64,000 nt of DNA from Dendrolimus kikuchii (Eukaryota > Arthropoda > Insecta > Lepidoptera > Lasiocampidae): NCBI GenBank assembly GCA_019925095.2, contig CM034397.1, positions 2,502,001 to 2,566,000 on the forward strand, in the 5' to 3' direction. The position numbers and the translations under genes were made by a program. Position 1 is the first letter of the stretch, and every line of letters begins with the position of its first letter. Below, in pieces: positions 30,178-41,384 of this stretch. The notes beneath the pieces were generated by a model, which saw only the letters and a program-made list of their open reading frames with translations, did no database searches and was not told the DNA's origin.

Positions 30178-31444
30178 TCAGGTTGGGGAAAAAGTTTCTT
30201 CGCATTTTATATAAAAATTCAAAAGGTTTTTTTATAAAGTTTATTTAAATTTGACTAAAGTATGTAGGTGCCATTTTGTTGGATAACTTTTTGCCATCTT
30301 GTAGGTAGGTAGGGACGTGATCCCGTTGCTATAAAAATTTTGGGGCTTGTGATCAAAAAACAGCGACAAGTGGTTTTGGCAGTCCTCTAGTGATGTTAAC
30401 CTGACACTGCCTAAGGAATTCTGCAGAGACCGAAACAGGTGAAAATCTGAAGGTGCAAGGTCAGGACTATACGGCGGATGCATTAACACCTCCCAGCCAA
30501 ACTCTTGTAATTTTTGCTGAGTGGCTAAAGATGTAACGATAGACCTCACGGTCTAGCATTATCATCGTAAAAAACCACACCCCTTCTGTTGATTAATTCC
30601 GGCCGCTTTCTCTCAACTTTTTGTTTTAATCTCATCAGTTGTTCGCAGTACAGTTCAGAATCGATGGTCCTGCCTCGCGGACACAGCTCATAATGAATAA
30701 TGCCTTTCCAATCCCACCATACACACAGCATCACCTTGTTGTGAGTTAACCCGGGTTTCGCCACAGTCTGTGAAGCCTGACCGGCCTTTGACTACGGTCT
30801 TTTTCGCACGTTCTTGTCGTACGTGATCCACTTTTCATCACCAGTTATCAGCTTCTTCAAAAATGAAGAAAAAAAGAATCACAAATGAGTACACGATTCA
30901 TTAGGTTTCTTTCAGTGAGCTCATGAGGCACCCAAATATCGAGCTTTTTTCAAATGCGCCAAAACCGTTTTGTGGTGAATTCCCAGTTCTCCAGCTACAT
31001 CGTAACTACTAATATGCCGATCTTACTCCACTTTTTCAAAAATGGCATCAATTTTGTCCGTAGCAGGGCGACCAGAGCGACGTGCATCTTTGATATCAAA
31101 ATTTCCGGATTGAAAACGCTTAAACCAAATTTGCGCTACTCTCACAGATACTGCATTAGGTCCATAAAAATCACAAATTTTTTCCGTGGGTTGTGTTGCA
31201 TTTTTACCTTTTTTGTAGTAAAATTTTAAAATGTATCGAATTTCTTCATTAGATTCACTCATTTTAACAATAAGAAAAACAAATGAAAATGACACATTTT
31301 CCTAATTTGAATTTGGAATTGTCTTCTTTAAATTTTTTTTTTTTTAATGATACCAAAACCAGCCAGATACAAATGGTATAGCCAAAGATATCTTATTACA
31401 AGTTCTTACATACTATATGTGAAAAGACTTTTTCCCCGACCTAT
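30178..31444 (-). mobile_element. mariner element, about 1.27 kb, inactivated
   Basis: Terminal inverted repeats 'aggttggggaaaaagt' (left) and 'actttttccccgacct' (right), TA on both sides (30176-30177, 31445-31446), and a mariner transposase relic inside. The length is normal for mariner. The ITR type resembles lepidopteran cecropia-group elements (from memory). Confidence 0.85.
30241..31262 (-). pseudogene. mariner transposase relic
   Basis: Starts at MSESNEEIRYIL (31262) with the N-terminal helix-turn-helix region (VAQIWFKRFQSGNFDI, RSGRPATD). A stop follows at about 31023, and the GDEKWITYD, WWDWKGIIHYELCP, FYDDNARP and HPPYSPDLAPSDFHLF motifs lie in different frames. The aspartates of the first, third and fourth motifs are the DDD catalytic triad with spacing close to D34D. 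At least two frameshifts and several stops make it non-functional. Role when intact: cut-and-paste transposition at TA. Confidence 0.85.
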
Positions 31445-31449
31445 TATAT

Positions 31450-31704
31450 ATTTTTATTGCTGGAGTACAGCAGACAGCCTGACGGCCCAACTGTGATGGA
31501 ATGTGCTTACACAACAACACTAAAGGTGCTACCAATGTGCTGCCGAACCCGTAGCCCACTAATGCCGGAACACAACTCAAGGTTGCCATGCCATCCAACC
31601 AGACGGGCAAATGCCCCAACACCTGGCTGTGGGTTGTTTTGTCGCCTCTTAAGACAGGCCGCCTGACTGCAGGAATTTGTATTCTTTCTCCGTTCCTGCA
31701 CGGT
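31450..31704 (-). mobile_element. SINE-A, degraded
   Basis: Begins only five bases after the mariner right end. Shows 'tttattgctggagtacagca' through 'ctccgttcctgcacgg' with internal deletions, including most of 'tttagaccaggggtggtagc'. 31705-31908 has nothing else. Confidence 0.7.
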
Positions 31705-31908
31705 TAACATATCATATTTATTGATATGTCAGTGTACAAAATATAATACTTGATCATGTTTCCAAAATATTCATCTGGATTACACGCGAAATCAAGACTA
31801 GAGTTCACACAGAGCTCTTTTTATAGCTATAGTACAGTAGACATACTGACATCCCAATTGATGGAAAGTAGTTACACTTGCAACACTAAAGACACTACTA
31901 ACAAGGGA

Positions 31909-32558
31909 CGCGTTCCGTAAGTAGCTCACAACGCTCAAAATTCTCCGTCAGCCGTTCTACATGGCCACCGCGGTCTTTATGGTCGTGTCGAAAACGTCAC
32001 TAATGACGTCATTATTTTCGATCACATAGCGCTCACAACGACCTGTGTCAAGAGGTGGGTCGAAGTGAGCGTTGATCACAGAGCATTAATTCTCTCCATC
32101 GATTGACATTGAAAAGGCGCGATTTTCAAATCAACCAATGACATTTGTGTATTTCGTGAGTTTTTGTTTATGGCTTGGCAACTAGGCTTTAAGTCAGGCG
32201 CAATTGTATTATAGGCTACAATGGACGCCGTATAACGGAGTTCTTGTGAAAACTCGAAAGGCCACATTTGACTATACAGTTCACATTTCTCACAAAAACA
32301 CATAATTACTACTCAAAAAATATCAATATCCTACAACTATTGTTCACTTTAGAGAGATTTTACACATTTTTAGAAAATAAAACTGCACACCACAACGTCC
32401 CCTTTCAATTCCCGCCAAAAACTCCTGTGTATTTCGTCGTTAATGACATCAACGTTCCATAATCCGTTCCACTAGTTTATGATTATAGCGCCCGCAAGCA
32501 AGTGGAACGGGAAACATCGTAGTCGTGAACGTGGTCGTTGTAAGTCTCTTGTGGAACA
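31909..32558 (+). mobile_element. MITE-X, split by SINE-D
   Basis: Matches 44076-44407 in two blocks: 31909-32157 and 32438-32558. Ends are imperfectly inverted ('gttccgtaag.tagctcacaac' versus complement of 'gttgtaagtctcttgtggaac'). About 370 bp without the insert; non-coding. Superfamily unclear. Confidence 0.65.
32158..32425 (-). mobile_element. SINE-D inserted in MITE-X
   Basis: Perfect 12-bp duplication 'tgtgtatttcgt' at 32146-32157 and 32426-32437. Sense strand starts 'ggagtttttggcggga' and ends 'agttgccaagccataaacaa' with a short A-rich tail. Same family as 55929-56249 and 58579-58832. Non-coding, no clear pol III boxes. Confidence 0.75.
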
Positions 32559-32763
32559 TAGCCAATGTGCTGCTGGCGCCGAATATTTGTTCTTGTCTAT
32601 TATTTCTGAATATTATCAAGTATCATTTCAATTTTTTTAGGCGCCCTGTTCCGGGAACTCGTTTCGGCGTGTGCCCAACAGTGCATGCAAAATGTACGAC
32701 ACTGGACGTCCGGCCAATGAGATGCGTATTCTGTGAATAAACTCTTAACGCACAGGTTTGATA

Positions 32764-32910
32764 CTTTAGATTAGATAGATAGAAAACACTTTATTGCTCA
32801 CCATATACACGTAAAATTAATAATTTACAGTAGTCACATTTAAACAGTAAAAGTAGGAGCAATGGGCGGCCTTATCGCTTTTGAGCGATCTCTTCCAGAC
32901 TACCTGGGCT
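32764..32910 (-). mobile_element. LINE-J 3' tail
   Basis: (TAGA)n start, 'aacactttattg', 'gggcggccttatcgc', stem-loop 'atcgcttttgagcgat' (32874-32889) and 'ctcttccagactacc'. Only the 3' UTR is present. Confidence 0.65.
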
Positions 32911-33800
32911 ATGGATTTTATGATTTAGATTGTGAATGTTTTGACGTTTAATTACTAGATTCATGTTTCAGTGTTGGGGTTAGATATGTTTATATTTTTT
33001 AGGACTTTAATGTTTTTATATAGTTTGGTTATCATTTCTCCCAAAATTTAAATAAAAAGTCATATATATTTATTAAAAAAGACTAGCCATATCGACTTTA
33101 TATATTATTATTTATATTTAAAAAAATAAAAAAGGATGTTTGTGCAATACATACAATTTTATATTGTGGTAAATTTCCAAGTAAGGATGAAGAATACTAG
33201 GAATTAAGTCCCTTAGTAAAAAGCTATTTCTTAAAAGCTTACCTTAAATGAATATAAAAAAAACACATTTTAGGCCAAATGAGTCAAAAATGAAAAATAA
33301 ACTTAACACTTTGTTTCAATTTTAAACTGATAAAAAAACGTCAAATGTCAATGCGTATTTTCCGTCTAAAGTTCTAAGTATATTTTTGTCAAGGATCAAA
33401 ACCGTTCAGACACGCTAACACCGTGACATTACAGGCCAATAACCGGAAGTGCGATATCTTATAAATTCTGCTTACTTCCACCAATGAAACCTTGTTAGTA
33501 AATTATCGGAAGTTACAATATAATACGCCCTTTGGAAACCTATACCTGTTTGTTGTCCTTTTTGCATAACTAAGGGCAAAATATCTATCTATAGTTAGAA
33601 CTTTGTAATGACTACCGTGCTCTTTTTCTTTTTCGAATATGGCTTCATAACGTTTGTGGATGTAGCCAGTGAAAAGTTTTCAAAATTTTTTGAATGATCT
33701 ATAAGTAAACAGGCACCACGTAAATAACATTATCCACCTAGCTTCCTCACCAGCCACCAGACCAGTTAAAGCATTTAACTGTAACATGTTAACTCAATGC
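32911..33800. other. No recognisable feature
   Basis: AT-rich sequence, no frames of note; 32571-32763 to its left is likewise empty. Confidence 0.45.
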
Positions 33801-34352
33801 TGAATGGAGCGTTAGGTAAATTTCTAGGCGCTAAGAACCTCAGCCAGAAGGCCCAGCTTGCCATGCACAACGCGGTGCTGGTACCTACGTTCACGTATGC
33901 AAGCGAGAGCATGAAAGTAGAGTAAACGCGGTCGAGATGCGAGCACTGCGCAAAATCTGCGGAGTGACGCTCGCGGACCGCGTTCGTAATACCGAAGTAA
34001 GAAAGAGAGTTGGTCTGAAAGAGAGTGTCGGGGTGAAGGTAAGGAAAGGAATGCTCCGGTGGTTCGAGCATGTGGAAGGAATGCATGATCAAAGAATGAC
34101 TAAACAGATATACAATGCAAAAGTGGATGGATGCGGAAGTCGTGGAAAACCACGACACACCTTCCATGATCAAATTGATCGTGTACTAGCAGAAGGTGAT
34201 GTCAGGAGCCTTAACAACAGACGAGCGTGCATGACAAGAGCTATGAATGTCAAAGAAGCAAGTGAGGTGTGTAAGAATAAGCGTGAATGGCGCTCTGTTG
34301 TTCGTGCCTACCCCGCAAGGGAACTGGCGTGAAGTTATGTATGTATGTATTA
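33801..34352 (+). mobile_element. RTE-1 LINE fragment with internal deletion
   Basis: Begins 'gaatggagcgttaggtaaat' upstream of the TLTYG region. A deletion removes the 'agttgggtatggaagaga' block near 33900. The C-terminal 131 codons (from [10 protein letters not shown]) remain open; (ATGT)n tail follows the stop. Confidence 0.8.
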
Positions 34353-34672
34353 TTTTCAACTTATTGTTTTATTTGTCTTAAAATTTAGACAGTGAACGAG
34401 TAAAGTAATAAAAGCAGTCAGTTAACGGACCATTATCCGACTCTGAGTGAGGCTATAAATCTCGTATTACACTAATTGGATATTTGACTCACTTTTCAAG
34501 AAATTGTATAACATTATTAATACATAAGAGCAAGCGTTTAAATATCTAGCTATCATATCTTTTTATAAAATTGTGGTCGCCTAGTGGTCGAAATTCGACC
34601 ATAATTAATTTAAATTATGAGCTTGAACATTGCCGAGGTTCTGTTGTCAAAGACTATACTTCTATAATCACA
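34353..34672. other. No recognisable feature
   Basis: AT-rich flank between RTE-1 and SINE-A. Confidence 0.4.
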
Positions 34673-34979
34673 ATTTTTTTTAATTGCAGGAGTTCAGCAG
34701 ACAGGCAGACTTAATGGAAAGCGGTTACCATCCCCTATGGACATTTGCAACACCAAAGTTGCTACAAATGCGCTGCTGCTCTCTTAATGGAGACTGGAAC
34801 CTGGTCACTAATGCCGGAATACAACTCAAGCTTGTTATGGCGACATACTTTAGACCAGGGGTGGTAGCTGTCCAGTCGGGCAAATGCCCTACCACCTGGC
34901 TGTGGGTTGTTAAGTCGCCTCTTACGACAGGCCGCCCGGCCGCAGGAAATTATATTCTGTCTCCGTTCCTGCACGGATA
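34673..34979 (-). mobile_element. SINE-A, full length
   Basis: Complete poly(T) to 'ttcctgcacggat'. A 7-bp 'acaattt' match at both edges is a weak duplication. Confidence 0.8.
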
Positions 34980-35247
34980 CAATTTCGCCAAGGCTGCACT
35001 GTTAATTTGACCTTAACAATAAACAAAAGAGTATATATGCGTGTGTCAAATACATGGTAGTGTGTGTAATGTTCCTTTTATTGATTTAATGTATTTTTTA
35101 TGCATAATTAAAAAAATAATAGCATCCTGCACTTCTCCTCTATATAAACTATAAGTGTGCGAAATTTCATACTCCTCCGTCCGCGTAATTTTCCTAAAAA
35201 GAGTTACAAAGTTTTGGCTGTGTTTTTGCTTCAAGTATTAATATATA

Positions 35248-35474
35248 CATACATACATAACTTCACGCCAGTTCTCTTGCGGGGTAGGCACGAACAACAG
35301 AGCGCCATTTAGGCTTATTCTTACACACCTCACTTGCTTCTTTGACATTCATAACTCTTGTCATGCACGCTCGTCTGTTCTTAAGGCTCCTGACATCACC
35401 TTCTGCTAGTACACGATCAATTTGATCATAGAAGGTATGTCGTGGCCTTCCACGACTTCTGCATCCATCAATCC
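35248..35474 (-). mobile_element. RTE-1 LINE fragment
   Basis: (ACAT)n tail then RT C-terminus in reverse up to 'cgacttctgcatccatc'. Perfect 11-bp duplication 'attaatatata' at 35237-35247 and 35475-35485. Confidence 0.85.
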
Positions 35475-35732
35475 ATTAATATATAGATAAACAAAATAGA
35501 TTAAAATGAATATATCGTTAGCATCAGTGCAGGACTTTGTAACTACTTTTTTGGTGAAATATTACATATACATAAATGTCACAAATTCGACGAAAAAAAT
35601 GTCCCCAAAAATATACATACAAGGTCCTGCACTGACGCCAACGACATTAGTTTTAAAATTTCTTCAAAGGCTTTATTTTAATTACTGTTTCAAAAGTAAC
35701 ATTAGCGTGACTTGTTAGAATTATGGCATCAC

Positions 35733-35852
35733 TTTTTTTTATTTTTTTTATTGCAGAAGTTCTTAAGGGTCACTGGAATCTAGTCACTAATGCCGGAACA
35801 CAACTCAAGGTTGTTATGGCGACATACTTTAGACGAGGGGTGATAGCCATCA
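35733..35852 (-). mobile_element. SINE-A with internal deletion
   Basis: Poly(T) and 'attgcagaagttc' pass directly to 'ttaagggtcactgg', losing the 'gcagacaggcagacggccc' block; truncated after 'gtgatagccatc'. Confidence 0.7.
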
Positions 35853-35865
35853 TTATAAAATATAT

Positions 35866-36558
35866 GACACAGGAGGCTAACAGTCTTATTTATATTGTGG
35901 CCACCGAGGGTAGAACTTTCTGGCAGCGTAAGCCGGTCTTAAGACTTTTAGAAAAAGGTAGAAAATTCTGGAAGGAAAAGTCTAGGACAGATACATTTTA
36001 AAAAAGGATATACGATTTAAAAAAATCTAGAATAGAAGGTTCTAGAAGGAAAAGATAGAGATAGATAGATGTTTAGAAAGGGATAGATAGTAAATAAAGG
36101 ATAACGCAAAGAAGATCAAAATTATGGGTTCCAGAAGATTATTCCGGGTATATAAGCAGCGTAAGGCTCGCCTACCGGAGAGTTCAGTTCTAGACAGCGA
36201 AGCGACAAGTGCGATACAAAAGAGTTGGAAGAGAAGTTTAATAAAAGACAGTGACGAGTTTAGTGGGCAGTTCAGCGAAGGATGAGTGTAGCCTAGTTTA
36301 AGAAGAGATCCAGTAGCGAGCTACACGCGGTAAATTAGGAGGTGAGCAATGCAGTAGAAGAAGCTGATCTACGCAACATCGACGACGGTATTGTGAGTGA
36401 GTCATCTTATCTTCGGAACAGTGCGTCGTTATTTGTGCGTGTAGAGGCAACCCTGCGGAGAAGAATCATGTACGGCTGTGTAAGTGAATAAAAGCGTTTA
36501 GTTAAAAGAATGGTGTTTCCTTCCAATCCTAAGTACGTACCCCCACACGCACGTAACA
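35866..36558 (+). mobile_element. LTR-F, solo LTR of another LTR retrotransposon
   Basis: Approximate bounds 'tgacacaggaggc' to 'acgcacgtaaca'. Has a TATA box (ggtatataagcagc, about 36147), a downstream region with ~300 bp, and a gtgaataaaagcg poly(A) signal near 36485: LTR order on the + strand. An ATAT follows on the right; the left flank is offset (tata), so the target duplication is uncertain. No gag-pol is attached. Confidence 0.55.
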
Positions 36559-36639
36559 ATATTGTAAGTTAGCTTGTAGTGTTCTTTAAGGTTCTTAAAG
36601 AAGTCTACAATCTTATTCTAACTCAATATGATGACTGTA

Positions 36640-36830
36640 AGACTTTTGTATTGTGGTATCTTTGTTGTCTTATCTGAGCCATCTGCCGCGACGCATGCGC
36701 GAAACCTCAGAACCGTCGCCATATTTGCGGTCCATTCGTGCCAACTGTCACTTTTCCCGCCTTTTCTTTCCCAAAATGGCCGATTTTTTCTCACCGTTGA
36801 CAGATGTCGAGCGTTTTTCAAGCTTTAAAT
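36640..36830. promoter_or_regulatory. Possible promoter-like patch (NRF1- and YY1-like sites)
   Basis: Locally CpG-richer, with 'gacgcatgcgcgaaa' (NRF1-like core CGCATGCGC) near 36691 and 'cccaaaatggccga' (YY1/Pho-like) near 36770. No transcript can be assigned. The short open frames here (about 60-67 codons) are not convincing. Low confidence. Confidence 0.25.
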
Positions 36831-37064
36831 CTCAGTTGGTTGATTAATTAAGTGCGTAATTAGTGAATTATGAGGTTGACTGGTTAAATATTTTAAGATG
36901 CGTGTGAAATCTATAGCAGATGTAGGTCAGATTAGGTACACGTATAGGAATGTTTTGAAAGAACAACTACAGGTTTTTGACATTTAGAAGATTTAAGTTA
37001 AGCATTGCTTTATGAAAATTTAAAAAGTATTTTTTCAAAATATTTAGGCATTGTTTCATTATTT

Positions 37065-37325
37065 ATCTATAATATTATAAAATTCTAAAAACGTCGTGTT
37101 CTACAGTGAAGCTATTAAAAAAAAACAACTGGAATATAATTTATAGTCATATAAACTAGGGAGAACACGATTCTACTTTTTTCTTAGATTTCTTGTCTGT
37201 TTGTCTGTTTGTTCGGGATTCGCGTAAAAATTACGAGGCTCATTTCGATGCGGATTTCAGACAGCAAACTCTTAGACTTAAAATCTGCGCTACTTTTTAT
37301 CCCGAGAATCCTGCGGGAAATTGTC
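37065..37325 (+). mobile_element. Helitron-like 5' part (CCCGCGGGAA family)
   Basis: TCTATAATATTATAAAATTC start, 'gagaacacgattc', 'ttgtctgtttgtctgtttgt', 'aaaatctgcgctactttt'; ends at 'gggaaattgtctgaa', where an R1-clade fragment begins. The usual CTAG end is missing. Confidence 0.6.
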
Positions 37326-37850
37326 TGAATCATATCGTGGTTTGTCTGCCTTCCTCTCAGTGCCGCCTATGTGGTGCGTTGCACTCTGCGTTTCATACGC
37401 TGGTTGAGTGCGCACCATGGGCACCGCAGGGATTGGAACTCGAGGTCGTCGTAGGTCCGATCGTTTTTCCATGGCAGTCAGTCCAGGCCATGCTGCACAG
37501 CGACGATCATTGGGAGGGAGCGTCTAAATTCTGCGAGGCAGTAATGTCTCATAAGGAGGCAGGCCGCTGAACGAGAAAGGGAGAGAGGTGCGCATGCGAC
37601 CCGTGGGTACCGACGTCAGTCGGGGCCCAGGTATGCCCAAGATCTCCTCCCGTAATACCGCTGCAGGGGTTCTCCAGCACCTGGAGAGCGGAGGATCTAA
37701 CATTCTCAGGCACTGATGCGCAGGATCAGCGTGGGCGTAACTACGTTCCAAGTCTCACGCTCTTTCTACCATAAGCGCGGAGTACATGGGAGGAAGGTGG
37801 TTTTAGTGGGGTATTAGCACATGAGTTACCTCTCCACATAGAGAGGGGTA
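37326..37850 (+). pseudogene. R1-clade LINE fragment: ORF2 C-terminus and 3' UTR
   Basis: About 80 codons match the C-terminal zinc region of the intact ORF2 (HIVVCLPSSQCRLCGA, HTLVECAPWAPQ, then WEGASKFCEAVMS), stop at about 37568. The 3' UTR shares 'gggcgtaactacg' and 'ggttttagtgggg' with 28230-28630. 5'-truncated, no poly(A) seen. It shows that this family has other copies nearby. Confidence 0.75.
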
Positions 37851-38442
37851 CCTTGCTGAGTCTCCACACAAGCCAGCAATCGACTGTTATCTGCGCTATC
37901 TTCAGTGGACAGTAGTGTACGAAATGTATTTCCCCTGCCTGAAAAAAAATAGAGAGAGAGACACACATATAAGTGTGAGCGAGTGAGGCATAGACTCGCG
38001 TTCCACAGACGCGCGTTCCATATACCCCAATGATCTTCTCTGGTTATCGACGATAACATGTTATCTTGTTTTATAACTAAGTAGTGGTTTAAAAATAAAA
38101 AAGGTCATATGGTGTGTAATGAGGCATGTGATTTGCGGCGCCGGTGGCCGAAGCCCCGCAACTCCTGGCCACCGGCGGTCACCTACTGGCCTACACTTTA
38201 ATTGTTATTTCTTTTTAATAACAAAAAGTCTTAATACACCGTTGAAATCAGCTGTTGTCTATAGGTTCATATTGTGCCTTGTGATTCACCAACAATTCGT
38301 AGCTTTCAGCTCCCATTACTGTTGTAAGTGTCGATACATATAGTTCACTTTTGACTCCATTTACAATAAAATAATGTTCCAACCGCTCCACGTATAAATT
38401 CCAGTCATCTGTTGCCACGTGAAACTCACTTACCTTTCAATT
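37851..38442. other. No recognisable feature
   Basis: Contains a short dyad 'ggcgccggtggccg...ccaccggcggtcac' near 38138-38182 and an AG-rich stretch near 37950; no gene recognised. Confidence 0.4.
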
Positions 38443-38799
38443 TTTTTTTATTTTTTTCTTGCAGGAGTGCAGCAGACAGGCAGACGGTCCATTTTATAGA
38501 AAGCGGTTACCACCGCCTATAGACATTTACAACACCAAAGGTGGTACAAATGCGCTGCTGCTCTCTTAAGGGTCACTGGAACCTGGTCACTAATGCCGGA
38601 ACACAACTCAAGGTTGTTATGGCAACATGCTTTAGACCAGGGGTGGTCGCCATCCAGTCGGGCAAATGCCCTACCACCTGGCTGTGGGTTGTTTAGTCGC
38701 CTCTTACGATAGGCCGCCCGGCCGCAGGAAATAGTATTCTTTCTCCGTTCCTGCACGGATAGCAGGAAATAGTATTCTTTCTCCGTTCCTGCACGGATA
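38443..38799 (-). mobile_element. SINE-A, full length, with tandem 38-bp end duplication
   Basis: Complete copy 38443-38761. Its last 38 bases (38724-38761, 'gcaggaaatagtattcttt' onward) are repeated exactly at 38762-38799, i.e. the SINE 5' end is doubled. Confidence 0.8.
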
Positions 38800-38944
38800 A
38801 AATTTCAAATTCCAATCGACATTTTGTTAAAAATATAGTTATTTAACGTCAGAACAATGTAAACTTGATCTAGTGCACTAATTAGGGTCCGTATACCATC
38901 CTCGTCGCCACTGGGAGATATTTCTATCTAGATATCACCCAAAA

Positions 38945-39640
38945 ACAACCAGATAAGCTTGAACGCCTCCAAAATGTTTGTATCCGGTTCATATTTGGGT
39001 CTCTCATCTCCGAATTTCGTAATAAGCTTAAAAGGTTGCCAATTCGCCTTCGCCGGAATGTTCACTTACTCTCACTTCTGCACAATATCCTTTTCAATCC
39101 CTGTACTCCCCCATATTTAAAGGAACTTTTTAGTTTCCTCTATCAATCTCATTCCTGTAATTTGCGCTCAAATGAAAATCTTCTGCTAACGATACCTAAA
39201 CACACTTCGTCCTTTGTAGGAAACTCTTTTGCCGTACAGGCTGTTCGCCTGTGGAACTCCCTCCCCTTGAAAATCAGACAAGCTACATCCATTGGTACAT
39301 TCAAACACTTGATCACTGACCATTATTTGTCCGCTAAATAAAATGTGTTGCAGTAAATGGAATTCTATTATTATTCGCATGTAAGTATATGTAATTTATA
39401 TTATTTTAATCTATTTAATTATGTATGTCTTTATTAGTTTATTATTGTATTTTTTTTTCTTCAATTACGATTGAATTAGTTTCAATTTAGTTAAGCCACC
39501 AAATATTATTTAATTTTTCTTGTAATATCTCCTTAGACCGGGTTGCCTGGAAGAGATCGCTATAAGCGATAAGGTCGCCCATTGTTCTAATTTAAATGAG
39601 TTTGTAATAAATATCTAGGTTTGTGCAAAATAATAATAAT
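38945..39640 (+). mobile_element. LINE-J 3' end with RT C-terminus
   Basis: Open from about 38950 to TAA at 39339-39341: LERLQNVCIRFIF, RRNVHLLSLLHNILF, then VQAVRLWNSLPLKIRQ and FKHLI, the typical ORF2 C-terminal pattern of Jockey/CR1-like LINEs. The 3' UTR contains the stem-loop 'atcgctataagcgat' (39556-39570) and ends near a (AAT)n run. Best copy in the window linking coding end and hairpin tail. Confidence 0.75.
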
Positions 39641-39655
39641 TGTAAATTAATTTTT

Positions 39656-39976
39656 ATCCGTGCAGGAACGGAGAAAGAATACAATTTCCTGCGGCCGGGC
39701 GGCCTGTCGTAAGAGGCGACCAAACAACCCACAGCCAGGTGGTAGGGCATTTGCCCGACTGGATGTCTACCACCCCTGGTCTAAAGTATGCCGCCATAAC
39801 AACCTTGAGTTGTGTTCCGGCATTAGTGACCAGGTTCCAGTCTCCCTTAAGAGAGCAGCAGCGCATTTGTAGCACCTTTTTGGTGTTGCAAATGTCTATA
39901 GGCGATGGTAACCGCTTTTCATCAAGTGGGCCGTCTGCCTGTCTGCTGAACTCCTGCAATAAAAATAAAATAAAAA
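39656..39976 (+). mobile_element. SINE-A, full length
   Basis: 'atccgtgcaggaacggag' to 'ctcctgcaataaaaat'. High match to 44920-45231 and 55359-55670. Inserted just beyond the LINE-J tail. Confidence 0.85.
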
Positions 39977-40195
39977 GTCTATGCATAATGAACGATGCTG
40001 TATAGGTGACTAATGTTCACAGTTTTTGTGATTTGGCCTACGGAACACTAAAAATGTATGTAACCGAAAGTAAACGACAACTAAAACTACAATCCTAAAG
40101 CGTCCGTTTTTGAAGAATCTCCTATGGCCGGTTTCTATATGTTGCTATTCATTCACTTGCCTTACCATCGATTGAATTTTAAAATTACTTGTATG

Positions 40196-40425
40196 GAGCC
40201 TCTGTGGTTGAGCGGGCTAAGCCTTTGCCGGCTTATATCACTGCAACGCAGAGACTCCGTGTTCGATTCCTGGCATGGTAAATTTCGGAAACGAATTTTC
40301 CCTTATTTAAGGTCTGGGTGTCTGAGATCGGCCCCAGAGTAGTCTGTTGTATATTAAAACGTAACTTGCTTAAATTGGAAATATATATAATGAGTGTCTT
40401 TGTCTGCCAATAATTAATTTAATTT
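40196..40425 (+). mobile_element. SINE-B, tRNA-derived SINE
   Basis: A box TGGTTGAGCGG (40205-40215) and B box GTTCGATTCC (40261-40270) with a 45-base spacing typical of tRNA heads. Body and tail match 3044-3271. Confidence 0.8.
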
Positions 40426-40883
40426 TAAAGGGTATTTTCAGCAAGGCAACGGAGCTTATGTCAAATTTTAATTGATATTAGGACAAATGAACGGTCGGTG
40501 ATATATAGGAACGAGCTTTTAAAATGACACGTGTCTAGATATACTGGTAGGTCTAATAGATAGTATAAAATTACATTTTATTTTGACACGTCATATATGT
40601 AATACGAACCTATCAAAGCGATTCAATCAATATATTTCGTTTCAACTAATTTTTATTGACAGTAAATACACATTTTTAAGTTAAACTATATCTTGAATTT
40701 ATTCAAAATTTTCAACCATAGAGTTTAAAAATAGTTATTTACGATTATGAAAAACAATTCTTCCCACTTATAGACTTAATTTAAATAAATCAATCTCTTA
40801 CACTTATTTTAAATAAATGCTATCTTTAATATAGTGAATTCAGTTGAAATAAAGTCCTTAAGACAATGCTTGATAAGTGGCCA
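40426..40883. other. No recognisable feature
   Basis: AT-rich, no shared repeats or frames. Confidence 0.45.
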
Positions 40884-41050
40884 TAGAGATAAAATACAAT
40901 ACAACACAATACTCTTTATTGTACACCAACATTACAGAGAAAAAATACATAATAAGCTTAAATATGTACTAAAAGATAGTACAGTAGGCGGCCTTATTGC
41001 TTAAAACAATCTATTCCAGGCAACCTTTGGGTGGACAAGATCCAATTACA
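40884..41050 (-). mobile_element. LINE-J 3' tail
   Basis: 'actctttattgtacaccaac', 'ggcggccttattgc', stem-loop 'attgcttaaaacaat' (40996-41010), 'ccaggcaacctttgg'. Closest relative of the outer nest layer at 20796. Confidence 0.7.
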
Positions 41051-41139
41051 AAGATAGAATTGGCGTGCAGTTAAAATGGTTACTAATAATAAAACAAAAT
41101 AATTATTATACATATGGAAAAGAAAGAAAGACATATTTT

Positions 41140-41378
41140 TTTTATTTTTTTATTGCTGGAGTTCAGCAGACAGGCAGACGGCCCACTCGATGGAAAGCGG
41201 TTACCATCGCCTATGGACATTTGCAACACCAAAGTTGCTACAAATGCGCTGCTGCTCTCTTAAGGGATACTGGAACCTGGTCACTAATGCCGGAACACAA
41301 CTCAAGGTTGTTATGGCGACATACTTTAGACCAGGGGTGGTAGCCATCCAGTCGGGCAAATGCCCTACCACCTGGCAA
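41140..41378 (-). mobile_element. SINE-A, short form, with 32-bp duplication
   Basis: 239 bp from the poly(T) to 'taccacctggcaa'. A perfect 32-bp direct repeat lies immediately outside (41108-41139 and 41379-41410; core 'ggaaaagaaagaaagacat'). This proves that the short form is a genuine insertion unit whose 5' end is at the CCAGG boundary, not a later deletion. Confidence 0.85.
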
Positions 41379-41384
41379 ATACAT

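Noticed and set aside
30954..31229. 91-codon + strand frame
   Set aside because: Antisense to the mariner transposase relic, whose motifs are on the - strand.
36628..36847. Three overlapping 64-67 codon frames as a small gene
   Set aside because: Present on both strands in a CpG-richer patch, none with a recognisable feature; kept only as a possible regulatory patch.
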